Shown: positions 18,630-27,447, counted from the stretch's first letter. The stretch is DNA of 64,000 nucleotides from Sphingomonas lycopersici (GCF_026130605.1 NZ_JANFAU010000003.1:372001-436000); one strand, 5' to 3'. A program made the numbers and translations. Notes: generated by a model not told the origin, from the sequence alone.

Positions 18630-20020
18630 CCCGACTGACCAACACAGTGAACGTGATCGTGCCCGTGGGGGCGCTGGGCACCGGCGTACGCGCATCGAAC
18701 CTGGAGGAGGGGCTGGCGCTTGGCGCAGACGCGATCGCATGTGACGCGGGTTCGACCGATAGCGGCCCCGCATATCTCGCCACCGCACAACCCAAATATT
18801 CGCGCGACGCCGTGAAGGCTGATCTGCGCCTGCTTATGCTCGCGCAGGCAAAAGCCCGGATACCGTTGCTGATCGGATCGTGCGGGACGAGCGGTGCCGA
18901 CGCCGCGCTCGACTGGACCCGCGACATCGCGATCGAGATCGCCCGGGAGGAGGGTCTCTCGCCACGGATCGCCCTGCTCTATTCGGAGCAGCGGCCCGCC
19001 GACATGGCGGCTGCTGCCGCCGCCGGTGCGATCACGCCGCTCGCCCCAATGACGACGGTCGATCCGGCGATGTTCGCGGCGTGCGACCATATCGTCGCGC
19101 TGATGGGACCGGAGCCATATGTCGCCGCGATCGAGGCGGGTGCGGACATCGTGCTCGGCGGACGCACCACCGACACTGCTGTGCTCGCCGCGATCCCATT
19201 GATGAAGGGTGCGGATGTGGGCTCGGCCTGGCATGCAGCGAAGATCGCCGAGTGCGGCGGCTTGTGCACTCGCAACCCGCGCGAGGGCGGCGTGCTGATC
19301 CGCATCGGCACGGAAGCGTTCGAGATCGAGCCGCTCGACGCCGCCAACGTCTGCGATCCCTATTCGGCGTCGTCGCACATGCTCTACGAGAACAGCGACC
19401 CCTTCCATCTGGTCGAGCCCGGCGGAATCCTCGACGTGACGGAAGCACGCTATCGCGCCGTCGACGATCGCGTGGTGCAGGTGCGGGGCTCGCGCTTCGA
19501 TCCGCGTCCTTATACGATGAAGCTGGAGGGCGCTGCGGGCGGCCCGTTCCAGACGATCATGCTGGTCGGTATCCAGGACCCGAAGGTCCTGGGCGAAATC
19601 GACCGCTTTCTCGCACAGATGCAGGAAATGATGACGGCCCGCATCTACGCCGTGCTCGGCAAGGCGATCGGCGATTTCAACATCTCGCTGCGCGCCTATG
19701 GCTGGAATGCGGTATCCGGCACGACGGTGGCCCCGCCCGCCACGCCACCGCGCGAGGTCGGGCTGCTGTTCGTCGCCACCGCGCGGACGCAGGACTTGGC
19801 CACGCTGATCGCCAAGACCTGCAATCCGCTGTTCTTCCACATGCCGCTCGATCGCGAGATGGAATTGCCGAGCTACGGCTTCCCCTTCTCCCCCGCCGAG
19901 ATCGAGCGCGGGCGCGTGTTCGAGTTCAAGCTGAACCACGTCATCCGGGTCGATGATCCGATGGCGCTGGTACGCACCGTCATGATCGAAAGCGCGGAGT
20001 TCGCCGATGCCCAGGGTTAA
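18626..20020 (+). CDS. AtuA-like protein (acyclic terpene utilisation, DUF1446)
   Basis: The 464-residue protein belongs to the AtuA/DUF1446 family, named for acyclic terpene utilisation in Pseudomonas; the biochemical reaction of the family is not settled to my knowledge. Family-like segments include 'DAIACDAGSTDSGPAYL' (about residues 34-50), 'IGSCGTSGAD' and 'GADIVLGGRTTDTAVLAA'. It is cytoplasmic, with no signal or membrane helix. It overlaps the hydrolase (ATGA) and the DUF4387 gene (14 bases). DUF1446 and DUF4387 are often adjacent or fused, so the two products probably form one complex. Confidence 0.88.
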   Translation: MTRLTNTVNVIVPVGALGTGVRASNLEEGLALGADAIACDAGSTDSGPAYLATAQPKYSRDAVKADLRLLMLAQAKARIPLLIGSCGTSGADAALDWTRDIAIEIAREEGLSPRIALLYSEQRPADMAAAAAAGAITPLAPMTTVDPAMFAACDHIVALMGPEPYVAAIEAGADIVLGGRTTDTAVLAAIPLMKGADVGSAWHAAKIAECGGLCTRNPREGGVLIRIGTEAFEIEPLDAANVCDPYSASSHMLYENSDPFHLVEPGGILDVTEARYRAVDDRVVQVRGSRFDPRPYTMKLEGAAGGPFQTIMLVGIQDPKVLGEIDRFLAQMQEMMTARIYAVLGKAIGDFNISLRAYGWNAVSGTTVAPPATPPREVGLLFVATARTQDLATLIAKTCNPLFFHMPLDREMELPSYGFPFSPAEIERGRVFEFKLNHVIRVDDPMALVRTVMIESAEFADAQG

Positions 20021-20312
20021 TGAGATCTGCCGATACATACGCTCGAAGAACGCCGGCCCGTTCTGGATTACGGTGGATCTGTTCTTCAAGGATCGGAGCT
20101 CGTTCGATCTTTATTCGCGGTCCGAGGCTCTTTCTGCCGGGCGGTTAGCCGGGATTTTCGGGGTACCGGAAGATTCGGTGAAATGGTTTGCTGTCCCCGA
20201 TCTCAATGTCGTCAAATTCTCTTACCCGCGAACCGCGCCTCAGGGCGGCATGATCGAACGCGATATGCATGGCGGACAGCAATTCGCGCGCTTGCTGGAG
20301 ATCGTGGCATAG
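20007..20312 (+). CDS. DUF4387 family protein (AtuA partner)
   Basis: The 101-residue protein matches DUF4387, a short family found next to AtuA/DUF1446. Typical parts are 'ICRYIRSKNAGPFWITVDLFF' positions at the N-terminus, 'FGVPEDSVKWFAVPDLNVVKFSYPR' positions in the middle, and the end 'DMHGGQQFARLLEI'. No catalytic motif is recognised. The 14-base overlap with the AtuA gene implies coupled translation and a fixed ratio. It closes the operon; 20313-20498 shows no gene. Confidence 0.85.
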   Translation: MPRVNEICRYIRSKNAGPFWITVDLFFKDRSSFDLYSRSEALSAGRLAGIFGVPEDSVKWFAVPDLNVVKFSYPRTAPQGGMIERDMHGGQQFARLLEIVA

Positions 20313-20498
20313 CCACGAGTGTCGACGAAGCGCCCGTTGGCCCGGCCGCTTCTGGAAATCGGGTGAGGGTGATCGAACGACTGCTTTGAGGCGCCTAGCG
20401 GCAACGCCGCCTCAGCTAGCCGCAGCGGCCGTTTTCGACTCATAGAAAGCCGCTCAATCAGCGTGCCGCACGCTGGGAACGAACGCGCCTTTCACCGC

Positions 20499-21011
20499 TC
20501 AGTCGCCAAAAGTCCGAAGCTTTTCGAGGCGAGCCTTTTGAACCGTCATCGCCATCTCAATCCGCACGCGTTCCACCGGATCGGTCTTGCCGAGATAATC
20601 CTCCAGCGCGCCGACATTCGCCTCGATCGCCGCCTCCAGTTCCAGGAAGAGCCCTTTACGATCCTCGGGCGTCAGGATCGCCCAGATGCCGGCCCGCAAC
20701 CGGAAGGGATCGACGCCGATGCTCGTCGCCAGCACCGGATCGCACGCCCAGTCCCTGAGCGCCTGTCGCCCTACCGCCGTGAGCGACAGGTGCCGCGTCG
20801 CTCTTCCCCCCTGCGCCGCGCTGGCCTGCAAAAGGCCGTCCTTCTCCAGGCGTCGCACCGCCGGATAGATAGCGCCGGCGCTTCCCTTCCATTCCAGCGA
20901 GAACGAATCCGCAAAGGCCTTCCGCACCTGAAATGCGGTTTGCTGCCCACGATGCTCGATCTCCGACAGGATCGCCCCTTCGAGTTCGCTGATCTTCCGC
21001 ACCTGCACCAC
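20499..21011 (-). CDS. PadR-family transcriptional regulator
   Basis: The 170-residue protein starts with the PadR winged helix: 'SELEGAILSEIEHRGQQTAF' positions, then 'GAIYPAVRRLEKDGLL' and the wing 'GRATRHLSLTAVGRQAL'. The C-terminal half is the helical dimer domain (PadR vir_act_alpha_C-like). It is transcribed away from the exported protein at 21065; the 33-bp palindrome lies between them, 18 bases from the padR start and across the neighbour's ribosome site. It therefore likely represses both itself and that neighbour. Confidence 0.88.
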   Translation of the reverse strand: MVQVRKISELEGAILSEIEHRGQQTAFQVRKAFADSFSLEWKGSAGAIYPAVRRLEKDGLLQASAAQGGRATRHLSLTAVGRQALRDWACDPVLATSIGVDPFRLRAGIWAILTPEDRKGLFLELEAAIEANVGALEDYLGKTDPVERVRIEMAMTVQKARLEKLRTFGD

Positions 21012-21028
21012 TTGCCTTCCACTTTTCC

Positions 21029-21061
21029 CGGCCTCATAGTACGAATCGTACTATGAGGCCG
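21029..21061. promoter_or_regulatory. 33-bp perfect palindrome, probable PadR operator
   Basis: Left arm CGGCCTCATAGTACGA (21029-21044) and right arm TCGTACTATGAGGCCG (21046-21061) are exact reverse complements around a single A. The right arm contains the GAGG ribosome site for the gene starting at 21065, so bound repressor would block RNA polymerase, and the RNA stem could also hide the ribosome site. Confidence 0.8.
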
Positions 21062-21064
21062 ATT

Positions 21065-22384
21065 ATGCGATTTCTTGCGATCCTGGGTAGCCTGCTCGCG
21101 GCGAGCACGACAGCGGCAAGCGCAGCCCAGGGGCTTCCCCCGTCATCCGTTCCGGTTGGCTCGGCGGCGCAAATGGAGGAGAAGCGCCTCCAGGACGCCA
21201 ACAACCAGTCGGTCCAGGATGCGGTGCATGGCCGCTATCTCGATGCTTCGTTCGGCCTTCTTGCGCATCTCGGCATCGCATCCGCAGCCGATATCAAGGA
21301 TCCGGACGTCTTCGATCAATGGGCGCAGGTCATGTCGTGCATGACCAGCACCCCCACCTTCAATCCCGTGAAGTCGGCCGATTTCCATGTGCCTGCCGAA
21401 CAGATCGCCGATCTTCGTGCCGCGAAGGGGGTTTCGGCGATCCCGGAGATCGTGCGTCGCGCGCGGCGGACCAGCATCGTCATTCTCGACGAGAATCATC
21501 TCGATCCGCGCGGGCGCGCCTTCGGGCTGGAAGTCGCCCGCGCGCTACGCCCGCTCGGCTATACCGTTCTGGCGGTAGAAGCGTTGAAGCGCGACACCGA
21601 CGACACGGCGTCGCGTGCCAAGATGGAAAAGCTATCTGCGGAGAAATACCCGCGTCGATCGAGCGGCTATTATCTCGACGATCCGATATTTGCCGATTTC
21701 CTCCGTCAATCGCTGGCGCTCGGCTATCGCCCCGTCTCCTACGAGATGATTCGCACGGACTATGCCGGTCTGGCAGAAAATGCCCAGGGGCAGCGCGAAC
21801 AGGATCAGGCAGACAACATCGTCCGGCGCGCGCTCAAGCAATATCCCGACGCGAAGCTCCTGATCTATGCCGGCGAGCATCACGCGGCCGAACGGCCGAT
21901 CGCGGCCGAGGGCGGCAAGGTCGTGATGATGGCCGAAAGGCTCAAACGTGCTACCGGCATCGATCCGCTGACGATCGATCAAGCAGGTCTGTCGTCGATC
22001 CCGATGAACCGGCCAGATGCGGATCTCTACGCCCTCGCCGAACCCAAAGCGCGCGCGGGGTCGGTGGTGCTGATGCGTCATGGCAAGCCCCTCACGGTCG
22101 GGCTGCTCGCGGGTTCGGTCGATTTGCAGGTCGTCCATCCCCGCACGACCTCCGTCGCCGGCCGGCCGGACTGGCTTGCAGCGATGGGGCGCAAGCCGGT
22201 AGCCGTTCCGCAATCGCTGCTGCCGACATCCGGAACACGGCTGGTCCAGGCATTTCTCGCGAGTGAAGCAGAGGACGCCATTCCCGTGGATCAAATAATA
22301 GTCACAGCTGGGCAGAAGCCCGCTGTGCTCATGCTTCCCTCGGCCGCAGTCCGCTACGCCATCCAGGAACGCGGCGCGCAATAG
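21065..22384 (+). CDS. Exported ChaN/EreA-like protein of unknown function
   Basis: This 439-residue protein begins with a Sec signal peptide (MRFLAILGSLLAAS..., likely cleaved after 'ASA'). The body has two segments like the ChaN/erythromycin-esterase/Tiki superfamily: 'SIVILDENHLDPRGRAFGLE' positions (compare the GExH motif) and 'LLIYAGEHHAAERPIA', each bringing Glu and His that could bind metal or haem. I am not sure of the assignment. The ATG at 21053 in the same frame lies inside the palindrome and lacks space for a ribosome site; ATG 21065 has GAGG six bases upstream. It is probably repressed by the divergent PadR. A periplasmic hydrolase or metal/haem-binding role fits. Confidence 0.6.
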   Translation: MRFLAILGSLLAASTTAASAAQGLPPSSVPVGSAAQMEEKRLQDANNQSVQDAVHGRYLDASFGLLAHLGIASAADIKDPDVFDQWAQVMSCMTSTPTFNPVKSADFHVPAEQIADLRAAKGVSAIPEIVRRARRTSIVILDENHLDPRGRAFGLEVARALRPLGYTVLAVEALKRDTDDTASRAKMEKLSAEKYPRRSSGYYLDDPIFADFLRQSLALGYRPVSYEMIRTDYAGLAENAQGQREQDQADNIVRRALKQYPDAKLLIYAGEHHAAERPIAAEGGKVVMMAERLKRATGIDPLTIDQAGLSSIPMNRPDADLYALAEPKARAGSVVLMRHGKPLTVGLLAGSVDLQVVHPRTTSVAGRPDWLAAMGRKPVAVPQSLLPTSGTRLVQAFLASEAEDAIPVDQIIVTAGQKPAVLMLPSAAVRYAIQERGAQ

Positions 22385-22564
22385 CGCATAGCAGCCCGGC
22401 TGTCGCTGTGCCAAAAATCGACAGCCAAGTTTCTGGAAGGGATATCACAACCAGGGACGATCGGTTTTAGGCGCGTCGCCGATGGGCGGTTTTCGGTCGC
22501 GCGACTTCGCGTCTTCAATGCCAAACAATAAGCGGCGGCAGCGGGTTCACGCTGTCGGCTCGAC

Positions 22565-23254
22565 CTAGACTGGCGCCCCCGCCGCACGGGCGATCGCTGC
22601 AAAGGTATCGCCCGTCGCCCAGATCGTACCAGCTTGAATCGCGACAAAGATCGCGAGCAAGGTGGGGAATGGCCAAGACAATCGCTTTCTGAACAGTTCC
22701 GCCATGATTGCGATGATCAGCACCGCTTCGATGGTATAAAAGGTCCATGTCAGGCCGCCGGCAAGACCATGCAGCGCCGGTATCTGCTGGGCGTAGAGCC
22801 GCCCGAGGGCAGGCCCAAGGCCAATCAGGATGGTCGAGCCCATCAGGCGTGAATGCAGCCGCCGGTTCCGACGGTAGGCAATGCCGAGGCCGTACATCGC
22901 CATGAACAGGAGCAGGAATGTGATATCGAGAAAGACAAGGCTGAGCCGAAGGTCGCGCGGAAAGCCTTCGTCCCCGACGAGCTCGATCCAGACCATGTAA
23001 CTGCTTGTCCCCACAAGCAAAGCGACCAACGCCAGCGACGTCCAGCCTAACCGCCGGTGCAAGCGATAGCTGCCGCGACCGATCAGCAATGATTGCACGA
23101 TCAGCAACAGCACCCAAGCTGTCGAGACGATCCCGTGCAGCGTGTGCCAACCATCGTTGCTGAGCGGATCCCCAAAGAAGGTCCGCCAGAAACCTGCGAC
23201 GATCGCCGCAAGCCCGATCACAAACAAAAGATAGGTCTTGCCCCGTCCTGTCAT
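22565..23254 (-). CDS. Seven-helix membrane protein (DUF2306-like)
   Basis: The 229-residue protein has seven predicted helices and almost no soluble part. His residues sit at helix ends in 'WHTLHGIV', 'LHRRLGW' and 'LHSRLMG', a pattern seen in DUF2306 and cytochrome b561-like proteins, so haem binding is possible but not shown. No operon partner: the upstream and downstream neighbours are on the other strand or remote. Function unknown. Confidence 0.65.
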   Translation of the reverse strand: MTGRGKTYLLFVIGLAAIVAGFWRTFFGDPLSNDGWHTLHGIVSTAWVLLLIVQSLLIGRGSYRLHRRLGWTSLALVALLVGTSSYMVWIELVGDEGFPRDLRLSLVFLDITFLLLFMAMYGLGIAYRRNRRLHSRLMGSTILIGLGPALGRLYAQQIPALHGLAGGLTWTFYTIEAVLIIAIMAELFRKRLSWPFPTLLAIFVAIQAGTIWATGDTFAAIARAAGAPV

Positions 23255-23433
23255 CGTGCGCCCCCGCAGCTACGCTGAAACTATCACGGTGAACCTTTCG
23301 GTCAAACAACGAGGAAACCGATCTCCCGTTGGGGGCTTGAAGCGAGGCGATTTGCGGTACGAAACCGATCGCGGCGCGCCGGCTTGCTTCCGGTTTGGAG
23401 AAAGCGGACAGACGGCAATCGGGAAGCGAGCGA

Positions 23434-24057
23434 ATGCGGTTCTACGGCAGCCATTGGGCGCGTTCCTGCCGGAAATTCGTGATCAGAGATCATGACGCGG
23501 ATCGGTGTCGCTGGGACGATGTGTTCCGTGAGATCTGCGCCGGATTGGACACCGGTAGCAAGGTGAAGATACATGTCCGCCAGCAACAGCGAGACTTCGT
23601 CTTGTTCGGTATTTCGCGCGGACGATATGCCGAGTTGCTGCGCGAAGGCGTCAAATTGGCTTCCGACCGCCACAACTGCACCTGGCCCGAATTCTATGTC
23701 GATCCCGACGATAGCGTGCTCAAGGATCGGATCTGGTTCTGGCGCGACCAGAGCGACATGGCTCCCGCACGCAGGAATCAACTGCTCGGCGAGGGCGGCA
23801 ATGACACGCCAAACAAATATCCGCGTCATCCCCTGGCGAAATGTCAGAAACGCGTGAGTCCGAAATCCGCGTTCGACGACCGCATGCCAAAGCGTAAGAA
23901 CATTGATCCTGCGGTAACGCCTTTCCGACACAGCATTATAGGGCATACCGAGCCCGGCCCGCACTGTTCAAGGCCGAACCCAGCGAAGGCCTCCGGCTTC
24001 GAGCTCAGCGATAATCCGCGCAATGTTCTGCACATAGTGATTGGTCGACTGCCCTGA
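23434..24057 (+). CDS. Hypothetical protein (uncertain)
   Basis: The 207-residue frame has natural-looking composition and codon use in its middle part ('WPEFYVDPDDSVLKDRIWF' positions, about residues 85-105), and ATG 23434 has a GGGAAG site. The N-terminal 'MRFYGSHWARSCRKFVIRD' and the C-terminal third look less protein-like. No domain is recognised. An opposing minus-strand frame of 220 codons (23302-23964) overlaps it; I favour the plus frame on codon use but not strongly. Confidence 0.35.
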   Translation: MRFYGSHWARSCRKFVIRDHDADRCRWDDVFREICAGLDTGSKVKIHVRQQQRDFVLFGISRGRYAELLREGVKLASDRHNCTWPEFYVDPDDSVLKDRIWFWRDQSDMAPARRNQLLGEGGNDTPNKYPRHPLAKCQKRVSPKSAFDDRMPKRKNIDPAVTPFRHSIIGHTEPGPHCSRPNPAKASGFELSDNPRNVLHIVIGRLP

Positions 24058-24441
24058 CGGCCGCCGGCCTGTGGCTGGTATGCCATTGCCACTCTCCGTG
24101 AACGGGCCGGCAGCGAGCCTCTCTCGCCCCCCTTAACCCGTCACGGCGGAGCCGGCCATTCCCTCCCTCTGAAGCGGGCCGTCCTCGGGCGACCGCTGTA
24201 CAAAATCGGGCGTAGCAGAGCACATGCAGCGGTGCCCCCAGACCTCTATCACCACAATGCTGGGCGCCTGTGTCGCCGATATTTCCTCGAGCGTGGCGCG
24301 AGACACCGTCGGGTTAAGGAGCGGCTGCGCCTCGTCTCGGGCGATTCGTGCTGCTACCGACGACTGCTTTCAAACAGGCTGGGTGCCGCCCGCCGGTCCA
24401 TTTCCGGAGGATCGGATCGCTACCGCTCATGAGAGGCCCGC
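24058..24441. other. Intergenic stretch without a supported gene
   Basis: Short frames exist on both strands, but none has a ribosome site and a recognisable product. No tRNA fold, long repeat or clear stem is seen. The base composition is a little lower in GC than the neighbouring genes, which would suit decayed coding sequence. Confidence 0.5.
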
Positions 24442-25338
24442 TCAGGGCGTGACAATATCGCCAGAAACAGTGACGCGCTCGAGTATCCTGTCGGCCGGCC
24501 AATAGTCCCCGACCGCGTAATGCTGCGTCGACCGGTTGTCCCAGATGCCGATTGCGTGAGGCGTCCACCGGAACCGGACCTGATATTCAGGCACCTTGAT
24601 GCGGTCGAAAAGGGTTCGGAGCAGGCGGTCGCTATCCTCCTCGCTCACGCCCAGAATGCGCGTCGTAAAAGTGTAATTGACGTACAATATCTTCTCGCCG
24701 GTCTCCGGGTGCGTGCGGACGACCGGGTGCCGCACCGGCGGAAAATCACGCGCAAGCTGGGCGCGCTTCTCCTCGGTGACGCGCCCGCCAAAACTGCGGA
24801 CGATGTCGTGCTCGGCGTCGAGATTCTCGATCCGCTCCTTGACCGCGATCGGCAGGCCCTCGTACGCCGCCGCCGCGTCCGACCAGATCGTGTCGCCGCC
24901 CAGCGGAGGCAACAGCCGCGCGCGCAGGATCGAGGCGATTGACGGGCGCTCGCGAAACGTCACATCGGTATGCCACTTGTTCGCCGCCTTGAACGGGATT
25001 AGCGACTCTTCGGTCAGCTTCACACCCTCGACGCCCTGGATGATGAGTATTTCGGGATGTCCCTCGACATGGGGAATCACCGGGTGCCCTTCGAGCTCGC
25101 CAAACAGCCGACCGAGCCGCAAATGGCTCTCGTAACTGATATCCTGATCGCGGAAGAAGATGACCTTCCGCGTCAGCCATGCCTCGCGAATGATCTCCAC
25201 GTCAGCGCTCTTGAGCGGCAGATTGAGGTCAATTCCCGCTATTTCCGCACCGATCGTGGGCGTGGGCAGCGTGATGGAGATACCGCGACTCGCGGCGTGT
25301 TCCTGAAAGTCGGTACTGACCCGAAAGGCGGTGGCCAT
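24442..25338 (-). CDS. TauD/TfdA-family Fe(II)/2-oxoglutarate dioxygenase
   Basis: The 298-residue enzyme is predicted to hydroxylate a small acid such as taurine, an alkyl sulfate or a phenoxyacetate, using Fe(II), O2 and 2-oxoglutarate. The iron ligands are visible as H123-T-D125 in 'KWHTDVTF' and a distal His in 'STQHYAV'; the 2-oxoglutarate Arg is likely in the last 30 residues ('ADRILERVTV'). The N-terminal 'IGAEIAGIDLN' is typical of the family. The ATG at 25338 has GAGGAG with 7-base spacing; an upstream ATG at 25353 has its ribosome site too close. It stands alone, so the substrate cannot be inferred from context. Confidence 0.9.
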   Translation of the reverse strand: MATAFRVSTDFQEHAASRGISITLPTPTIGAEIAGIDLNLPLKSADVEIIREAWLTRKVIFFRDQDISYESHLRLGRLFGELEGHPVIPHVEGHPEILIIQGVEGVKLTEESLIPFKAANKWHTDVTFRERPSIASILRARLLPPLGGDTIWSDAAAAYEGLPIAVKERIENLDAEHDIVRSFGGRVTEEKRAQLARDFPPVRHPVVRTHPETGEKILYVNYTFTTRILGVSEEDSDRLLRTLFDRIKVPEYQVRFRWTPHAIGIWDNRSTQHYAVGDYWPADRILERVTVSGDIVTP

Positions 25339-25667
25339 GGCGCTGCTCCTCATCCTCTCAACGCGCGCGATCCTGACACGGTTCACGCATCGGCGGGCAA
25401 AAGGCTTGCTCTGACCACGCCAAGCAGAGCTATATTCCTATCGGATAAGTAGGTATTAGGCAATCGATAGCCCTCTACCTCGACGACTGTGGCTCGCCGC
25501 CCCAGAATGCGCCTGCTCGCTCTCACCTGCGTAGAGCGGCGAGAGCGTGCGCGACCCCGACCTGGCCTGCCGCCGATTTGGCGGACACCGCGACGGGTTG
25601 AATTGGGCTACATCGCCTCCGCCTAGCCTAGCTCCACGTCGGAGACTCAGCGGCCGAGATCCTCTCT
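25339..25667. other. Intergenic stretch upstream of the dioxygenase
   Basis: No gene is supported. Around 25435-25460 there is an AT-rich patch with CCTATCGGATAAGTAGG, whose short outer arms (CCTA, TAGG) are inverted; it may belong to the dioxygenase promoter. The rest, between the dioxygenase promoter and the end of the TetR gene, shows nothing. Confidence 0.4.
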
Positions 25668-26261
25668 TCAGTCGGCCTGCCGCGGCACGTAGCGCGAAAG
25701 GATGGCGTCTTTCGACCGCCTCAAAATCGCATCGGACTGACCGCTGCCCATCGCCGCGCGGGCGAGCGTGATCGCGCCGATCATCTCCGCTGCGACCGAA
25801 CTCGCGGCCTCCTCGGGCTGCTCAACCTGCATCGCGCTCAGCAGCCGTTCCAGCCGGCTCGTCAGGATGTCGAGACCTGCACCGAAGCGGCGACGCGCCT
25901 CCGTGTCCATCCCGGCAACGTAGCCGCCAAGGCTCGGCAACGGGCAGCCGGCCTCGGGGGCGTCCCGGTGCCGGCGTGAGAGGTAGAAGCGAACGAGCCG
26001 CTCGAAGCGTTCGGCCGGTGGGGCATCGGTCTCGGCCCGCTCCACATCGGCGTTAAAGTCGGCGATGGCCGTCTCGACGGCGTGCGCGAGCAGGTCGTCC
26101 TTCGACTTGAAGTGCGCATAAAAGCCGCCAACGGTCATGCCGGCCGCCCGCATGACCTCGGCCACGCTCAGCTTCTCGGGTCCGGCCGTACGCAGGACCT
26201 TGGCCGCTTCGGTCAGGATGAGGTCGCGCGTCTTGCGCTTATGGTTGGCATCGTATCGCAT
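25668..26261 (-). CDS. TetR-family transcriptional regulator
   Basis: The 197-residue protein has the TetR N-terminal HTH: 'TRDLILTEAAKVLR', then 'SVAEVMRAAGMTVGGFYAHFKSKDDL' positions (about residues 35-60). The variable C-terminal ligand domain contains 'PEAGCPLPSLGGY', common in regulators of efflux or oxidoreductase genes. It follows the EmrA-like adaptor on the same strand after a 41-base gap, so it is likely co-transcribed and probably regulates the divergent efflux genes via the tandem dyads at 27448-27475. Confidence 0.88.
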   Translation of the reverse strand: MRYDANHKRKTRDLILTEAAKVLRTAGPEKLSVAEVMRAAGMTVGGFYAHFKSKDDLLAHAVETAIADFNADVERAETDAPPAERFERLVRFYLSRRHRDAPEAGCPLPSLGGYVAGMDTEARRRFGAGLDILTSRLERLLSAMQVEQPEEAASSVAAEMIGAITLARAAMGSGQSDAILRRSKDAILSRYVPRQAD

Positions 26262-26302
26262 CAGCCAATCATTTAAGTGTGTGGTTCATCGGGACAAGCG
26301 CC

Positions 26303-27424
26303 TCACCCTCCGTCGACTCGCACCGTCGCGGTGATCGAAAGGCCGGGACGCAGCCGCGCGACATCGCTTTGGCGGGGGTCGAAGCGGATCTTGACCCCGA
26401 CCCGTTGGACGATCTTCGTGAAGTTGCCGGTTCCGGGCTCGAACGGGAGGAGCGCGAAATTTGCGCCCGTTCCCGGTGCGAGGCTTTCGACGCGGCCGCT
26501 CAGTTTCACGCCGGGCAGCGCATCGACTGCAATCGAGGCACGCTGTCCCGGATGCATATGGGTGATCTGCGTCTCCTTGAAGAAGGCGGTCGCATAGAGC
26601 GTGTTCATCGGCACGAGCATCAGCAGGCGGGAGCCGGGTTGGACGTAATCGCCGGGTCGCGCCTGCAGACTGCCGACCACGCCGTCAATTGGCGCAAGGA
26701 TCACGGCGTGACGGCGATCCTGCAAGGCAAGATCAAGGGCAGCGCGCGCCTGCGCTAACTTGGCCTCGGCAGCGCCGACGTCGGCTCGCAAGCCGGCACG
26801 GCGCGCGCTCGTGACCCCGGCATTTTCCTGTGCGACGCGTAGCTGCGCGGCCGCCCGCGCAGCCTCCTGTGACGAGGCGATCGCGGCGGTCGAAAAGCTG
26901 TCCGCCTCGCGTCGCGGCGCGGCGCCGGTCTCGGCGAGCGCGGCATAGCGACGCCGGTCCGCCGTCGCCAGCGCGGCTTGCGCGGTGGCTGCGCGGATGC
27001 CGGTGCGGGCCATGTCGACCTGAGCGCGCGACAGCCGCTCGTCCTGATCCAGACTGGCGAGCGCCGCACGCGCCGAGTCCAGCCCCGCTTGGGCGTCGAT
27101 AAGGGCAGCACGCGCCGAGGCGATACGCGCGTCGAACTCCTCGGGATCGATCTCGATCAGGGGCTGACCGCGATGAACCGGCTGGTTGTCGCTCACCAGC
27201 ACGCGCGCAAGGAAGCCGCGAACACGCGGGGCGACCGTGGTGGCGTCGGCGCCGACATAGGCGTCGTCCGTGCTGTGCGACCGCGCCGGGGCGAGAATCC
27301 ACAGGATTCCCGCAAGACCGACCAGCGACGCCACCGCCACCGCGATAAGGGCGCGACGGCCGGCAAGCCGCGAACGCCTGGGTGCTGCCGCCGTCGAGTT
27401 TGTCGGTTCCAGATATTCGCTCAT
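26303..27424 (-). CDS. EmrA/HlyD-family efflux adaptor
   Basis: The 373-residue adaptor has a single N-terminal membrane helix (about residues 24-46), the HlyD first lipoyl half ('DDAYVGADATTVAPRVRGFL' positions), a long Ala/Arg-rich coiled-coil hairpin (about 95-205), the second half ('ILAPIDGVVGSLQARPGDYV' positions) and a beta-barrel. It would join the MFS pump encoded divergently at 27465 to the outer-membrane factor at 29111. Separation of EmrA and EmrB on opposite strands around one promoter region is less usual than a simple emrAB operon. Confidence 0.9.
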   Translation of the reverse strand: MSEYLEPTNSTAAAPRRSRLAGRRALIAVAVASLVGLAGILWILAPARSHSTDDAYVGADATTVAPRVRGFLARVLVSDNQPVHRGQPLIEIDPEEFDARIASARAALIDAQAGLDSARAALASLDQDERLSRAQVDMARTGIRAATAQAALATADRRRYAALAETGAAPRREADSFSTAAIASSQEAARAAAQLRVAQENAGVTSARRAGLRADVGAAEAKLAQARAALDLALQDRRHAVILAPIDGVVGSLQARPGDYVQPGSRLLMLVPMNTLYATAFFKETQITHMHPGQRASIAVDALPGVKLSGRVESLAPGTGANFALLPFEPGTGNFTKIVQRVGVKIRFDPRQSDVARLRPGLSITATVRVDGG

Positions 27425-27447
27425 AGCTACCCGCTTGCCAGATTAAG

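Noticed and set aside
23302..23964. 220-codon minus-strand frame at the orphan locus
   Set aside because: Codon use and aromatic-residue distribution are better in the opposing plus frame; kept only as an alternative there.
25435..25460. CCTATCGGATAAGTAGG upstream of the dioxygenase as a regulator site
   Set aside because: Only four-base arms are inverted; not enough to claim an operator without comparison to other genomes.
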